Positions 26,924 to 36,069 of a DNA stretch of 64,000 nt are shown here, piece by piece. The first letter of the stretch is position 1. Every line of letters begins with the position of its first letter. The notes under the pieces were generated by a model that was not told the DNA's origin, made no database searches, and worked only from the letters and a program-made list of their open reading frames with translations. Source of the stretch: Nodosilinea sp. FACHB-131 (GTDB lineage Bacteria > Cyanobacteriota > Cyanobacteriia > Phormidesmidales > Phormidesmidaceae); contig NZ_JACJOF010000036.1 of the NCBI RefSeq assembly GCF_014695395.1, positions 51,618-115,617 of the forward strand, in the 5' to 3' direction. Both the position numbers and the translations under genes were made by a program.

Positions 26924-27757
26924 ATGAAAACTCTAATCTTGCAAAAACAGGAGGTGATTCAAGGCTACGATGTAGTTTCTCAGCTCTATCCTCATATTCC
27001 TCCCTTAAGTCATTGGCGTGCTTGGGAATACGCTGCATATCAACAATATAAATTAACAGAAAATATTTTAGATTTAGGTTGCGGCGACGGAAAGTATTTC
27101 AAGCTACTCTGGCCTCATGCCAAGCGAGTTACTGGAATGGATATCAATCCAGTTGCAGTTGAGCTGGCTGAGAAAAGTGGTGTCTATCAAAATGTTCATC
27201 TTGGTTATGCTCACCAAATACCAGAACCAAGTAATTCATTCAACCATATTTTTGCCAACTGCTCCTTAGAGCATATGGATAATATAGATAAGGTTTTGTC
27301 GGAAGTTAGTCGTTGCCTCAAGCCCGGCGGCACCCTGATATGTAGCGTTGTGACCCATCGATACGAACAATGGGCATTACTTCCTAACCTCGTCTCAATG
27401 GCTGGCTTTGATCAGGTATCGCGAGCTCTTTTGAAAGATTTCTTAGAGTATCATCATTTATCTAACCCGTTTCATCCAGATGAATGGAAACAGTGTTTTA
27501 TCAGAGCAGGGCTTAAGCCTGAAGAGCACGTCCCAATTCTGCCGAAACACAATAGTGGTATCTTTCTTTTGATGGACGGCATCTGGCATGTAAAGGATAA
27601 GAATGCCGGAGAGTTAGGAGATTCTATTTTCCCGTTCTTGTCATCTAATCCCAATTTCGCAACTGCTTTTAGGTCTATTCTAGCTGGCCTGTTGGAAATG
27701 GAAACAGATTGGCAAGACTGTAGTGGTGCTGTTTTTATGGCAAGAAAAGGAGTGTAA
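26924..27757 (+). CDS. Class I SAM-dependent methyltransferase
   Basis: 277 residues. The SAM-binding motif is ILDLGCGDGKY near residue 48, followed by an acidic residue in TGMDINPVAVELAE and the post-motif NCSLEHMDNIDKVLSEV of Methyltransf_11 enzymes. The C-terminal half (EYHHLSNPFHPDEWKQCF) is helical. It probably methylates a sugar or a lipid-linked intermediate of the polysaccharide; this comes from its location only. AT-rich, as are its neighbours. Confidence 0.87.
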   Translation: MKTLILQKQEVIQGYDVVSQLYPHIPPLSHWRAWEYAAYQQYKLTENILDLGCGDGKYFKLLWPHAKRVTGMDINPVAVELAEKSGVYQNVHLGYAHQIPEPSNSFNHIFANCSLEHMDNIDKVLSEVSRCLKPGGTLICSVVTHRYEQWALLPNLVSMAGFDQVSRALLKDFLEYHHLSNPFHPDEWKQCFIRAGLKPEEHVPILPKHNSGIFLLMDGIWHVKDKNAGELGDSIFPFLSSNPNFATAFRSILAGLLEMETDWQDCSGAVFMARKGV

Positions 27758-27767
27758 AGAGATAGGC

Positions 27768-28898
27768 ATGCATAACTGCTGGTGCGGAAATTCTAATCTT
27801 TCAACCTTTTCTTCTAAGTACGCAGAATGTAAAGTTTGCGGAACATTAGTTTCTCTCAACCCCTTATCTACTGATCAATTATTCGTCCATGATGATGAAG
27901 TAGACTTTTACGGAAAGCAGTATTGGCTTGATCATCAGAGTCAGGATCTCGGTTTCCCAGATATCTATATACGTTCCAGAAAAGATTTAACTGAGCGCAA
28001 TATTCATTGGTTTAGAACGCTAGTGAGATACCGCTTGCCACCTGGCGATGTGCTGGAAATAGGGTGCGGTCATGGTAGCTTTGTAGCCTTTATGCAACAA
28101 GCTGGATATCAATCTTCTGGTGTAGAGATGAGCCAATGGGTTGTTTCCTTCGGGGAAAAGACTTTTGGTATACCAGTTTATTTGGGTCCTCTGGAAAATA
28201 TTGATCTTTCTAAGGGCAGCTTAGATGTAATTGTAATGATGGATGTCTTAGAGCATCTCCCAAATCCAGTAACTACATTGCAGAACTGCTTGGAGTTACT
28301 GAGACCAGACGGATTCTTGCTTATTCAGACGCCAGAATTTAAAGAAGGAAAAACTTATTCAGACTTGGTAGACTTGCAAAGTCCTTTTTTAGGGATGCTA
28401 CAGCCGGATGAGCATCTAAACCTTTTCAGTCGTCGCTCTATTGTGCGGATTTTAAACGAGTTAGGAGTTAAAAATATTCTCTTTGAACAGGCAATCTTCG
28501 CTGATTACGACATGTTTCTGGTTGCTAGTAGAGTGCAACTAGAAACACATAGTTCTGAGCAGGTAGAGGCAGCTCTATTAGCTCATCCCCAAAGTCGAAT
28601 GACACTAGCGCTGCTTGATTTAAGGGAACGTGAGCTGGCTCTAGCTGAAACATTACAGGACTCAGAACAAGATCGGGCGGCACGATTAGAGCAGATTATT
28701 ATTTTGACACAGCAATTAAAGGAAGCTGAAGTTAATCGTCAACTGCATATAACGCAGGTTGAAGCGTTAACTCAGCAGGTTGAAGTGTCAACTCAGCAGG
28801 TTGAAGCGTTAACTCAGCAGGTTGAGGCTTTGAACCAACAACTCAACGAAAAAAGCGGTATATATTGGCTTGAAAAACTCAAGAAACTATTTTCTTAA
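27768..28898 (+). CDS. Zinc-ribbon methyltransferase with C-terminal coiled coil (possible chain terminator/ruler)
   Basis: 376 residues from the ATG at 27768. An N-terminal zinc ribbon (CWCG, CKVCG) leads into a class I methyltransferase with VLEIGCGHGSF (about 95-105), DVIVMMDVLEHLPNP and RPDGFLLIQTPEF. From about residue 285 to 362 the chain is a regular coiled coil made of Gln/Glu/Leu/Val heptads, of which four are encoded by in-frame 21-bp repeats (28755-28838). It ends in the amphipathic helix IYWLEKLKKLFS, a plausible membrane anchor. WbdD of E. coli O9a has a methyltransferase, a coiled-coil ruler and a membrane-targeting end and sets O-antigen length; I infer a similar role, without a kinase domain here. 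Confidence 0.8.
   Translation: MHNCWCGNSNLSTFSSKYAECKVCGTLVSLNPLSTDQLFVHDDEVDFYGKQYWLDHQSQDLGFPDIYIRSRKDLTERNIHWFRTLVRYRLPPGDVLEIGCGHGSFVAFMQQAGYQSSGVEMSQWVVSFGEKTFGIPVYLGPLENIDLSKGSLDVIVMMDVLEHLPNPVTTLQNCLELLRPDGFLLIQTPEFKEGKTYSDLVDLQSPFLGMLQPDEHLNLFSRRSIVRILNELGVKNILFEQAIFADYDMFLVASRVQLETHSSEQVEAALLAHPQSRMTLALLDLRERELALAETLQDSEQDRAARLEQIIILTQQLKEAEVNRQLHITQVEALTQQVEVSTQQVEALTQQVEALNQQLNEKSGIYWLEKLKKLFS
28755..28838 (+). repeat. Four in-frame 21-bp repeats in the coiled-coil tail
   Basis: Units begin at 28755, 28776, 28797 and 28818, each close to CAGGTTGAAGCGTTAACTCA plus G, encoding the heptad QVEALTQ. The first three are nearly identical and the fourth has diverged, so they could gain or lose units by slippage, lengthening or shortening the coiled coil by one heptad each. 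Confidence 0.9.
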
Positions 28899-29005
28899 GA
28901 GCATGTGAGCAAGTAGGTAAACCTAAGCAATCAGCATGCTAATCACTGCGTAGTAAAGTTTTCGGAAATTCGGAGCTGTACTTAATTAAACTCTTCCACT
29001 CATCT

Positions 29006-30412
29006 ATGACCAAAGCATCTGTCATAAGGATTGCCGTCGATTTAACACCTCTTCGCCCAGGCGGTGAGAATGGTGGAGCTAAGACTTTAATCCTAACTCT
29101 TCTAGAGGAATTCTCTTCAGTTCAATCGAGCGATTTCGAGTATCTCTTAATTGCTGAATCTTGGAATTATCAAGAGCTACTGGAGTTTCAGTCAAGTAAT
29201 ATTACCTGCCTTCTAAAGTCAGACATCTTTTTCGTGCCTGCAATAGAGTTTAATCAATCAAAGGAAGATTACAAAAGCACTTTAAGTCTTCTCAAGTTAT
29301 CATCACTTAAATCCAACTTTAAAGAAATATTGAAAATACTGCTGGATAAATCCGTCGTCGGTGGAAAACGTGTTTTAAAGAGTCTTCCATTTGGGCTTTC
29401 AAGACTTGCTCCTTCTCTTAAGAAATATCTAAGCGAGTTTCGAAATAGTTTGCTTAGACAAGAAGCGGTTTCTACGATGTTCAAGCCAAAAACTTTGCAA
29501 GAGAGTTACAATATCGACTTACTGTTTTGTCCTTTCTCTGCCCCAACATTTGCGGAGCCTGGATTGCCTCTTGTTGCTATTGCTTATGATTTGCAGCACT
29601 TGGATTTGCCTTTTCTTTTTAGTGGTGATGAGAGATCTCATCGAACTCGATTTCTCAAGGATCTTTTGCACAAGGCTAGTCAGATTATTTGTATTTCTGA
29701 GTTTACGCGCCAATCTTTCTTAACCCATTTGGATGGGGATTCTGAGAGGTTGACGTCGATCCCAATCTGTATTCACGAGCGGCTGACTAAAATTCCAAAT
29801 GATTTGGTTGAAACTACTCTTAGTAGATTAGGCTTAGGAAAACGACAATATTTGTTCTTTCCTGCTAATTTCTGGCCTCATAAGAACCATCGTATGCTTT
29901 TAGCTGCGTATTCTGTATATAAAAAAGAATTTCCTTTATCAGCTCTAAATTTAGTATTTACTGGGGCATTAGAGGAGCCGCAGAGAGACATTAAAGAACT
30001 AGTGTTTAAGCTGGGTTGTGAAAATTATGTTCATTTTTTGGGCTTTTTAAGCCAAGCAGAATTAGTTGCCGTATGGCAGGGCTGCAAAGGTTTAATATTT
30101 CCCTCACTTTATGAGGGATTTGGTATTCCGCTCCTAGAGGCTATGTGGTTTGATAAACCAATTGCCTGTAGTTCAATTGGAAGTTTACCTGAAGTTGGTG
30201 GGGATGCTGCCATCTATTTTGATCCGCGTAAACCCGAAAGTATTGCCGATGCAATCGCAGCAGTTGCTCACAACGACGCGTTGACTACTCATTTGAGGGG
30301 TTGTGCTCAGCAGCGATTGCAGATGTTTAGTCAGCGCTCTATGACTGAACAATATTTGGATGTGTTTAGAGCTGCTGTGTCACATGTGTCACCTCCTCGA
30401 AGATTGGTATGA
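29006..30412 (+). CDS. Glycosyltransferase family 4
   Basis: 468 residues, longer than the other GT4 enzymes here because of an inserted Lys/Ser/Leu-rich region at about residues 85-165. The C-terminal nucleotide-sugar domain carries FPSLYEGFGIPLLEAM with the two glutamates of the E-x7-E motif, and GSLPEVGGDAAIYFDP. It transfers a sugar with retention of configuration on the cytosolic side. Its stop overlaps the next start (ATGA). Confidence 0.9.
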   Translation: MTKASVIRIAVDLTPLRPGGENGGAKTLILTLLEEFSSVQSSDFEYLLIAESWNYQELLEFQSSNITCLLKSDIFFVPAIEFNQSKEDYKSTLSLLKLSSLKSNFKEILKILLDKSVVGGKRVLKSLPFGLSRLAPSLKKYLSEFRNSLLRQEAVSTMFKPKTLQESYNIDLLFCPFSAPTFAEPGLPLVAIAYDLQHLDLPFLFSGDERSHRTRFLKDLLHKASQIICISEFTRQSFLTHLDGDSERLTSIPICIHERLTKIPNDLVETTLSRLGLGKRQYLFFPANFWPHKNHRMLLAAYSVYKKEFPLSALNLVFTGALEEPQRDIKELVFKLGCENYVHFLGFLSQAELVAVWQGCKGLIFPSLYEGFGIPLLEAMWFDKPIACSSIGSLPEVGGDAAIYFDPRKPESIADAIAAVAHNDALTTHLRGCAQQRLQMFSQRSMTEQYLDVFRAAVSHVSPPRRLV

Positions 30413-31326
30413 CTCTTACCTTTAGTGTAATTACCCCGTCCTATAATCAAGGGCAGTTTATCGAGCGGACGATTCAGAGCATTTTGTCTCAAACTGCTGT
30501 TGAATTTGATTATATGGTCTGTGATGGAGGCAGTAACGATGAAACGATAGAGATTTTAAACAAATACCAAGACTATTTACGCTGGGTTAGCGAAGCCGAT
30601 GGCGGGCAAGCAGATGCTGTAAATAAAGGTATTCGCTCTACCAAAGGGGATATTATTGCCTGGATTAATTCTGATGATATTTATTACCCTGAGGCTTTCA
30701 AAAAGGTGAGAACTATATTTTTAAATTATCCTGAGATTAACGTAGTTTATGGCAACGCTAATCACATTGATAGAGAAGGTGGTTATATAGAGCCATATCC
30801 TACTGAGCCTTGGGATTATAGTCGCTTAAAAGAAATATGTTTTCTATGTCAACCTGCTGTTTTCTTTCGTCGCCGAATGGTGGATACCTATGGCGACCTA
30901 GATATCAGTCTTAAGTTTTGCATGGATTATGAGCTTTGGCTTCGATATGGTAAGCAAAGTAATTTTTTTTATATTCCAGACTTATTAGCTGGTTCACGAT
31001 TTTATCAGGATACTAAAACTTTAGGTCAAAGAGTTGCTGTTCACCACGAAATTAATGAAATGCTAAAAGCTAAGTTTCTTAGATCGCCTGAACGGTGGGT
31101 TCTAGCTTATGCTTCAGTCTCGGCAGAAGAGCAAGAGAAAGCTCAAGGGCGTGATCCGGGCAATTTGTGGGTTCAAGTGCAGCGCGTTAATACATTTTTC
31201 TCCGAGGCTTTTTATGGTTATCGTCGATGGCGAAATTTCGCAGTTTCACCCTTGACGATTTGCCAAATAATGCGTTGGACATTAGCTGCTTATTATCGTT
31301 TTTTGAGAAGTAAATTTTTTTTATAA
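30409..31326 (+). CDS. Glycosyltransferase family 2
   Basis: 305 residues. The GT-A fold is evident from FSVITPSYNQGQFIERTI, DYMVCDGGSNDETIEIL, ADGGQADAVNKGI and AWINSDDIYYP, the last being the metal-binding DxD equivalent. The C-terminal 100 residues are aromatic-rich and may touch the membrane. It starts inside the stop of the preceding GT4 gene, so the two are coupled. Confidence 0.92.
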   Translation: MTLTFSVITPSYNQGQFIERTIQSILSQTAVEFDYMVCDGGSNDETIEILNKYQDYLRWVSEADGGQADAVNKGIRSTKGDIIAWINSDDIYYPEAFKKVRTIFLNYPEINVVYGNANHIDREGGYIEPYPTEPWDYSRLKEICFLCQPAVFFRRRMVDTYGDLDISLKFCMDYELWLRYGKQSNFFYIPDLLAGSRFYQDTKTLGQRVAVHHEINEMLKAKFLRSPERWVLAYASVSAEEQEKAQGRDPGNLWVQVQRVNTFFSEAFYGYRRWRNFAVSPLTICQIMRWTLAAYYRFLRSKFFL

Positions 31327-31338
31327 TTTAGGCTTGAT

Positions 31339-32517
31339 ATGAAAATAGGTTTTGATATTAGCCAAACTGGCAGCACAAGAACTGGGTGTGGTTTTTATGC
31401 TGATGCTTTGATAAGAAAAATGGTGAGTCAACATCAAGAGGACACATTTTATCTCTATAAAACTTTTGGCACTACCTACTGGGATCCCAAACATCCGGAG
31501 AGTATTTCGTGCTTGGGCTTTGAAAACTGTTTTTATCCTCTTCATTTCAAGCGAAAAGAAGACTCTTTTCGCTTTTGGGGTAGTCCTGAGGGAATTGATG
31601 AAAGTCAACTTGGCTTTCCTGAAATTATTCATGCTAATAATTTTTCGAGCCCGCGTTTGAGACAAGCGCGGTTAGTTTATACTGTTTATGATTTGAGTTT
31701 CATTGATTTGCCTGACTGTACTACTGAAGAAAATCGTCATATTTGTTTTAATGGAATGCTGGAAGCATCGCTTTCAGCCGATATGATAATCGCTATTTCT
31801 CATTACAGTAAGAAGAGATTCTTAGAAAACTTTCCACATTTTCCTGAAGAGCGTGTGGAGGTAACTCATTTAGGCAACCGCCTGTCAGTGCATGGCCCTG
31901 CAGAACCCGTGCCCCAGCTTGCTACCAAAACAGATTTTTTTCTTTCTGTGGGAACTTTAGAGCCTAGGAAAAATCTGCGCCGATTGCTTGTCGCTTACAA
32001 ACGCTATGTTGGTCAGCAAAATTTACCAAAACCGCTGGTTTTGGCGGGGACAAATGGTTGGCTAGAAGATGATTTGAATACTTATATTGCTGATCTAAAA
32101 CTACAGGATCAGGTATATGTTTTAGGTTATGTTAGCGACGCTGTTCTTCGGTGGCTTTACCGGCATTGCTGGGCATTTGTTTATCCCTCTCTTTACGAGG
32201 GCTTTGGCTTGCCCGTATTAGAAGCTATGGGATTCGGCGCGGCGGTGATCACGTCAAAGACGAGTAGTATGCCTGAAGTTGGTGGAAATGCCGTCTTTTA
32301 CGTTGATCCACTTAATGAAGAAAGTATTATGGCAGCGCTAACGCAAGTTGATGGGCCTGTCTGCCGTAACACATGCCGGGAAAAAAGCCTGCAGCAGGCT
32401 CAATTTTTCTCTTGGGATAGGACTTCCGCTGCGGTCTATGCTGCTTATGAGCGGGTATTACAGATGCCACGCTATAGCCGCCCTGTCGCAAATACTGAGA
32501 TAGATTATTCGCGATAG
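31339..32517 (+). CDS. Glycosyltransferase family 4
   Basis: 392 residues. GFDISQTGSTRTGCGFYAD at the N-terminus, the acceptor-side YTVYDLSFIDLP, the donor-side LSVGTLEPRKNLRRLL and [17 protein letters not shown], and SSMPEVGGNAVFYVDP are all typical of mannosyltransferase-like GT4 enzymes. It starts 12 bases after the GT2 stop, so is probably in the same operon. The AT-rich, HIP1-free segment ends just after this gene. Confidence 0.92.
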   Translation: MKIGFDISQTGSTRTGCGFYADALIRKMVSQHQEDTFYLYKTFGTTYWDPKHPESISCLGFENCFYPLHFKRKEDSFRFWGSPEGIDESQLGFPEIIHANNFSSPRLRQARLVYTVYDLSFIDLPDCTTEENRHICFNGMLEASLSADMIIAISHYSKKRFLENFPHFPEERVEVTHLGNRLSVHGPAEPVPQLATKTDFFLSVGTLEPRKNLRRLLVAYKRYVGQQNLPKPLVLAGTNGWLEDDLNTYIADLKLQDQVYVLGYVSDAVLRWLYRHCWAFVYPSLYEGFGLPVLEAMGFGAAVITSKTSSMPEVGGNAVFYVDPLNEESIMAALTQVDGPVCRNTCREKSLQQAQFFSWDRTSAAVYAAYERVLQMPRYSRPVANTEIDYSR

Positions 32518-32703
32518 GATGGGCTATCAAGTGTGTTTGACTTTTTTAGGCTAAGGCATCTGGAAAAGACTGCCTAGGAAGAAGGATTTTAGCGGAAAAG
32601 GATTTTAGCGGAAATAGAATCCGACAACGCAGAGCTAGGTCGAGGAGGAAATAAGTAATTTTGGTTTTTGATTAATCACAATGGCATAGCTTTTGGCTTG
32701 TAT

Positions 32704-33876
32704 ATGTTTAAGGTTGTTGTAGACGCTACTCCAGTTCTGCCTAGGCCTAGTGGTGTAGGCCTGTATGTACTAAACCTGCTGTGGGCGCTGCGATCGCTGC
32801 AAGCAACTGAAAACTTTAGCCTTGACATTGCCTATCAACCCAGCCTTAAGAACTGGCTACGAGGTAATTTGGCTTTGCCTGAGGCGCTTTCGGTTTATGA
32901 GAATGTGTCCGTCTTGCCTCTGCCGGTGCGCTTGCTTAACCTGCTGGCCCAAGTGCCTAAAAATCCAGTTTTGGGGCAGCTAGAGCATCGATTTGGTCAA
33001 CCCGACATCTATCACGGCACCAACTATGCGGTCTACCCCTGTCGGCGTAGTCAGCGAGTGATGACGATTTATGATCTGTCATTCCTGCGCTATCCCGAGT
33101 ATGTGACGGCGGTGGTGCGCACCTACAGCCAGCGGGTGCGGCAGTGCCTAGGCTGGACTGACCTGGTGGTGACAATTTCTGAGAGTTCGAAGCGCGACAT
33201 TGTGGAATATATGGGGGTTTCACCAGAGCGGATATGGGTAACGCCTTTGGCTAGCCGCTACGCTGATGATACTCAGGCGGTGAGCCGTGCTGTAAAAGCG
33301 GTTGACTTAGGCGATTCGCGAAGCGATCCGTTCCGGAATCGCCCCTATATCCTTTTCGTTAGCACCTTAGAACCTCGCAAAAATGTGGTGCGCCTGATTC
33401 AAGCCTTTGACCAGCTTAAAAATAAGCGGCGCATCGATCATCAACTGGTGCTGGTGGGCCAAAAAGGATGGCAGTTTGAGCCAATTTTCGAGGCGATCGC
33501 CGCTTCTCCCTGGCAGCATCACATTCGCCATCTCGACTATCTCTCCGATGCTGAAGTGGCCTACTGCTATAAAAATGCCGATGTCTTTGCCTATCCTTCG
33601 CTCTACGAAGGTTTCGGCCTGCCGGTGCTGGAGGCCATGACCCTGGGCTGCCCGGTGGTCACGGCCAATATGTCGTCTTTACCCGAGGTGGCCGGTAATG
33701 CGGCGCTGTTGGTAGACCCCACCAGTGTAGAAGACCTAGCTGAGGCGCTATGGCGAGTCATTGGCGATCGCCCCCTCCGCCAGGCCATGATCGCCAAGGG
33801 CTACCAGCAAGCGGCTCAATTTTCCTGGACTCGTACGGCTAAATCAACTCTGGCGGCCTATCGTTCACTACTATAA
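32704..33876 (+). CDS. Glycosyltransferase family 4
   Basis: 390 residues from the ATG at 32704 (MFKVVVDATPVLPRPSGVG), where family similarity begins; a TTG at 32668 would add 12 residues, and a GAGGAGG lies further upstream at 32642-32648. Donor-site motifs VSTLEPRKNVVRLI and [16 protein letters not shown] are present. HIP1 sites reappear inside this gene (about 32791), so it looks like native sequence in contrast to the genes before it. Confidence 0.9.
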   Translation: MFKVVVDATPVLPRPSGVGLYVLNLLWALRSLQATENFSLDIAYQPSLKNWLRGNLALPEALSVYENVSVLPLPVRLLNLLAQVPKNPVLGQLEHRFGQPDIYHGTNYAVYPCRRSQRVMTIYDLSFLRYPEYVTAVVRTYSQRVRQCLGWTDLVVTISESSKRDIVEYMGVSPERIWVTPLASRYADDTQAVSRAVKAVDLGDSRSDPFRNRPYILFVSTLEPRKNVVRLIQAFDQLKNKRRIDHQLVLVGQKGWQFEPIFEAIAASPWQHHIRHLDYLSDAEVAYCYKNADVFAYPSLYEGFGLPVLEAMTLGCPVVTANMSSLPEVAGNAALLVDPTSVEDLAEALWRVIGDRPLRQAMIAKGYQQAAQFSWTRTAKSTLAAYRSLL

Positions 33877-33911
33877 GTAAGCTAAGCTCTTTGACCTATA
33901 GAGTAATTTCA

Positions 33912-34874
33912 ATGGCCAAAAAAGCATTGATTACAGGCCTGACCGGCCAGGACGGTTCTTACCTGGCTGAGCTTTTGTTGGCACAGGGGTACGAGGTCTG
34001 TGGCATGGTGAGGCGCTCTAGCTCCAGCAGTTTTGAGCGCATCAGCCATTTTTCGAATCAAATTGAAGTGATATCGGGTGATCTGCTAGACCAGTTCTCG
34101 CTGATTGACGCCATCGATCAGACGCAGCCCGATGAAATTTACAATTTGGCTTCCCAAAGTTATGTGCCCCTATCTTGGACTCAGCCGGCCTTAACTGCTG
34201 AGTACACCGCCCTGGGGGTGTCTCGTCTGCTGGAGGCAATTCGGCGCTGCAAGCCCAGCACCCGCTTTTATCAAGCATCGAGCAGTGAGGTGTTTGGTGA
34301 ACCCGATGAATCTCCTCAGACCGAGCGCACGGCCTTTAGACCCCGAAACCCCTATGGCGTGGCTAAGGCCTACGCCCACTGGATGACGGTCAACTATCGA
34401 CAAAAGTATGATCTGTACGCCTGCTGCGGTATTACTTACACCCACGAGTCGCCGCGTCGGGGGGCAGAGTTTGTCTTTCGTAAAATTACCCGCGGGGCGG
34501 TGCAGATTAAACTCGGCCAGGCCAAGGAACTGCGGCTGGGAAATCTAGATGCCCGGCGAGACTGGTGTCATGCCCAGGATGTGGTGATGGCGATGTGGCT
34601 AATGCTGCAGCAGGAGAGCCCCAATGACTATATTATCGCCAGCGGTGAGACCCACTCGGTGCGTGAATTGGTAGACTGCGCGTTTAGCTATCTGGGTTTG
34701 GACTACCAGCAGTACGTCAGCGTTGATTCGACGTTTTACCGCCCCGATGAGGATGTGCAGCTGGTAGGGTCGATTGACAAGATTAAAACTGAGCTGAATT
34801 GGCAGCCCCAGTATTCGTTTCAGCGCCTTGTCGAATCAATGGTCGACCACGACCTGAAAACGCTGAATGGGTAG
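33912..34874 (+). CDS. gmd: GDP-mannose 4,6-dehydratase
   Basis: 320 residues from the ATG at 33912. NAD(P)-binding GLTGQDGSYLAELL, the RRSSSSSFERI substrate segment, YQASSSEVFGEP with catalytic Ser/Ser/Glu, YxxxK in NPYGVAKAYAHW and the family signature THESPRRGAEFVFRKIT identify Gmd. The length is that of the short bacterial form. It makes GDP-4-keto-6-deoxymannose, precursor of D-rhamnose, L-fucose or perosamine. No reductase (Rmd/Fcl) or aminotransferase is adjacent, so the final sugar is open. Confidence 0.9.
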   Translation: MAKKALITGLTGQDGSYLAELLLAQGYEVCGMVRRSSSSSFERISHFSNQIEVISGDLLDQFSLIDAIDQTQPDEIYNLASQSYVPLSWTQPALTAEYTALGVSRLLEAIRRCKPSTRFYQASSSEVFGEPDESPQTERTAFRPRNPYGVAKAYAHWMTVNYRQKYDLYACCGITYTHESPRRGAEFVFRKITRGAVQIKLGQAKELRLGNLDARRDWCHAQDVVMAMWLMLQQESPNDYIIASGETHSVRELVDCAFSYLGLDYQQYVSVDSTFYRPDEDVQLVGSIDKIKTELNWQPQYSFQRLVESMVDHDLKTLNG

Positions 34875-34925
34875 GCCCCGGCCAGCCGATTGCCGGCCTA
34901 GAACACGTTCTTAAACAACCCTGGC

Positions 34926-35999
34926 ATGACTGAGGCCTCGCTGCTGATCAACCTGGCGTTTGTCCCCACTAAGCCGACGGGGCTGGGGGTTTATGCGCTC
35001 AATCTAGTGCAGCATCTTGCTATAACAGACAGCTGCATTCTCAGCGATCGCGCGATCGCTGGCCATTGCCATTTGCCCTCACCCCAGGGTGCTACCACGG
35101 ATGCAGGCAAGCAGGGCCATGCTCGGCGGCTGTGGTGGACCCAGTTTCAGTTGCCCAAGCTATACCGACAGCTTGGAGCAAAACTGCTGTTTTCACCCAT
35201 TCCCGAAGCCCCGCTCTGGTCGTCGTGCCGAACGGTGGTGACGGTGCATGATTTGATTCCCCTGCACTTTCCCCAGCCAGGGTCGCCGCTGACGCTGTAT
35301 TTTCGGCACTATCTGCCCCAGGTGATTCGCCAGGCTGAGCACATTATTTGCGATTCTGAGTCAACCCTGCGCGATATCCACCATTTTTTGGGTCCACTAC
35401 CCAAGGCTGCAACGATCGTGCCTCTAGCCTACGATGCTGATCACTATCGTTGGCTAGATCTGCCGCGTCAGCCCTATTTCCTCTATGTGGGCAGCCACTA
35501 TACCTATAAAAACCTGGGCCGTCTGATTGAGGCCTTTGCCCAAACTAGGCTGCCCGACTTTAAGCTGTTGATTGCTGGCGTGCCTGACCCCCGCTATACG
35601 CCAGCACTGCAAGCCCAGGTGAAGGCGATGGGGCTAGGTGATCGCGTTCAGTTTTTGGCCTACGTTCCCTATGATCAACTGCCTCGCTTGATTAACCAGG
35701 CGATCGCACTGGTGTTTCCTAGCCTATGGGAAGGGTTTGGCCTGCCCGTCCTAGAGGCGATGGCCTGCGGCACGCCGGTGATTACGTCTAACCTATCATC
35801 GCTGCCCGAGGTGGCTGGGGAGGCGGCGCTGTCAATTGATCCTTACAACGTCGGCGCGCTGGCCGAAGCAATGACTGCCGTGGCCAATGACCCTGCCCTT
35901 TGGCTGACGCTTCACCAAGCTGGGCTAGCGCGGGTGAAGGCCTTTAGCTGGGAGCAGGCTGGACGCCAAACCAGCGAGATTCTTCAGCGTTGTTTGTGA
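34926..35999 (+). CDS. Glycosyltransferase family 4
   Basis: 357 residues. N-terminal [34 protein letters not shown], donor-side [19 protein letters not shown] and [16 protein letters not shown], then [12 protein letters not shown]. It is the last gene of the polysaccharide locus and converges with psiE-like. Its GC-rich composition and HIP1 content match the chromosome average rather than the preceding AT-rich genes. Confidence 0.92.
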   Translation: MTEASLLINLAFVPTKPTGLGVYALNLVQHLAITDSCILSDRAIAGHCHLPSPQGATTDAGKQGHARRLWWTQFQLPKLYRQLGAKLLFSPIPEAPLWSSCRTVVTVHDLIPLHFPQPGSPLTLYFRHYLPQVIRQAEHIICDSESTLRDIHHFLGPLPKAATIVPLAYDADHYRWLDLPRQPYFLYVGSHYTYKNLGRLIEAFAQTRLPDFKLLIAGVPDPRYTPALQAQVKAMGLGDRVQFLAYVPYDQLPRLINQAIALVFPSLWEGFGLPVLEAMACGTPVITSNLSSLPEVAGEAALSIDPYNVGALAEAMTAVANDPALWLTLHQAGLARVKAFSWEQAGRQTSEILQRCL

Positions 36000-36069
36000 G
36001 TAAGTTTTAAGTCTTGAATTGTGGGTTCTAGAATTAATTAAGCACTCAAAATTCAACATTCAGAACTAA

